DNA from: Pseudomonadota bacterium | GTDB lineage: Bacteria > Pseudomonadota > Gammaproteobacteria > Pseudomonadales > UBA5518 | NCBI GenBank assembly: GCA_963204845.1 | Contig: CAUJIL010000206.1 | Location: 1-6,446, forward strand | Direction: 5' to 3' | DNA: 6,446 nt | Part shown: positions 6,132 to 6,446 of the stretch, piece after piece | How the letters are laid out: each line of letters starts with the position of its first letter | How positions within the stretch are numbered: position 1 is the stretch's first letter | Notes under the pieces: generated by a model | What the model was told of the DNA's origin: nothing | The model's input: the letters and a program-made list of their open reading frames with translations, nothing else | Database searches by the model: none | Translations under genes and position numbers: made by a program

Positions 6132-6446
6132 GTCGGCTCCTGCTGCGCGTGGTAGGCGTCGATGCCACGGCGACGCTCGCGCGCGGTCGAGGCATCGAGC
6201 GCCGTGGCAAACAGCCGATCCTGCGCAGCGTGCTGCAGTTCGTCGTTGGCGGCGAGCAGCAGCTTCAGCGCCTGCGCGCGCAGTTCCTGCGCCAGGGCGT
6301 TCGTTGCGAAACCATCGACGAGACTCGTGATGCGGCCGGCGTGCTCGCGCGCCAGCTCGCGCGCCGCCTCGAGCTCGTCTTCGGCGAGCGCGGCGCGGAT
6401 CCTTTGCGCCAGCGCCTCGATCCGCAACCAGTCTTCCCGCAACGAC
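6128..6446 (-). CDS. FliT-like flagellar export chaperone (partial, 5' end outside window)
   Basis: This - strand frame ends with TGA (complement of 6128-6130) and is open to the right edge, so the N-terminus may be missing. A TTG at 6442-6440 could be a start, but the codon before it (Ser) is in frame, so the true start may lie beyond the window. The visible 104-105 residues are almost all predicted helix, rich in Ala, Leu, Glu and Arg, with no cysteine and a single proline, next to the end. The pattern resembles FliT: an early Trp (D-W-L) followed by A-L-A-Q, a mid-protein E-H-A-G-R-I, A-A-N-D-E-L in the third helix, and R-R-G-I-D-A-Y near the end. FliT chaperones the filament cap FliD and, in enterics, binds FlhDC. 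FlgN, chaperone of FlgK and FlgL, is the main alternative, but its usual C-terminal features are not seen. The gene converges on flgL with a 21-base gap. Confidence 0.5.
   Translation of the reverse strand, partial: SLREDWLRIEALAQRIRAALAEDELEAARELAREHAGRITSLVDGFATNALAQELRAQALKLLLAANDELQHAAQDRLFATALDASTARERRRGIDAYHAQQEPT

Overview
The window is a compact stretch of a flagellar structural operon from a high-GC bacterium. It carries, in order on the + strand, the last codons of a probable flgG, then flgH, flgI, flgJ, flgK and flgL. A convergent partial gene on the - strand looks like a FliT-type flagellar chaperone. An L-ring lipoprotein and P-ring protein show a diderm cell envelope. The flgG-H-I-J-K-L order, a two-domain FlgJ (rod cap plus peptidoglycan hydrolase) and the strongly GC-biased third codon positions fit a proteobacterium, most likely a gammaproteobacterium. 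The species cannot be named from this sequence.

Layout: bases 1-22 are the end of the upstream gene. flgH (34-726) overlaps flgI (723-1859) by four bases (ATGA). flgJ (1882-2850) follows after a short gap that carries its ribosome binding site. flgK (2854-4857) starts three bases after flgJ stops, and flgL (4871-6106) starts 13 bases after flgK. The - strand gene ends at 6128, only 21 bases past the flgL stop, and runs off the right edge. No gene-free stretch exceeds about 25 bases, and no convincing internal promoter was seen, so flgH to flgL look like one transcript that began upstream of the window.

The products act at successive stages of building one flagellum. FlgJ caps the growing rod and opens the peptidoglycan. 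FlgI and FlgH form the P- and L-ring bushing around the rod. FlgK and FlgL then form the junction between hook and filament. The - strand protein, if FliT-like, would work in the cytoplasm as an export chaperone, classically for the filament cap FliD.

No wholly new system is visible; this is mostly a conventional flagellar locus. Worth a second look are a beta-rich module that appears to be shared by the enlarged FlgK and FlgL, the FliT-like gene placed away from any visible fliD/fliS, an inverted repeat covering the stop codons of both convergent genes, and two genes with competing start codons.
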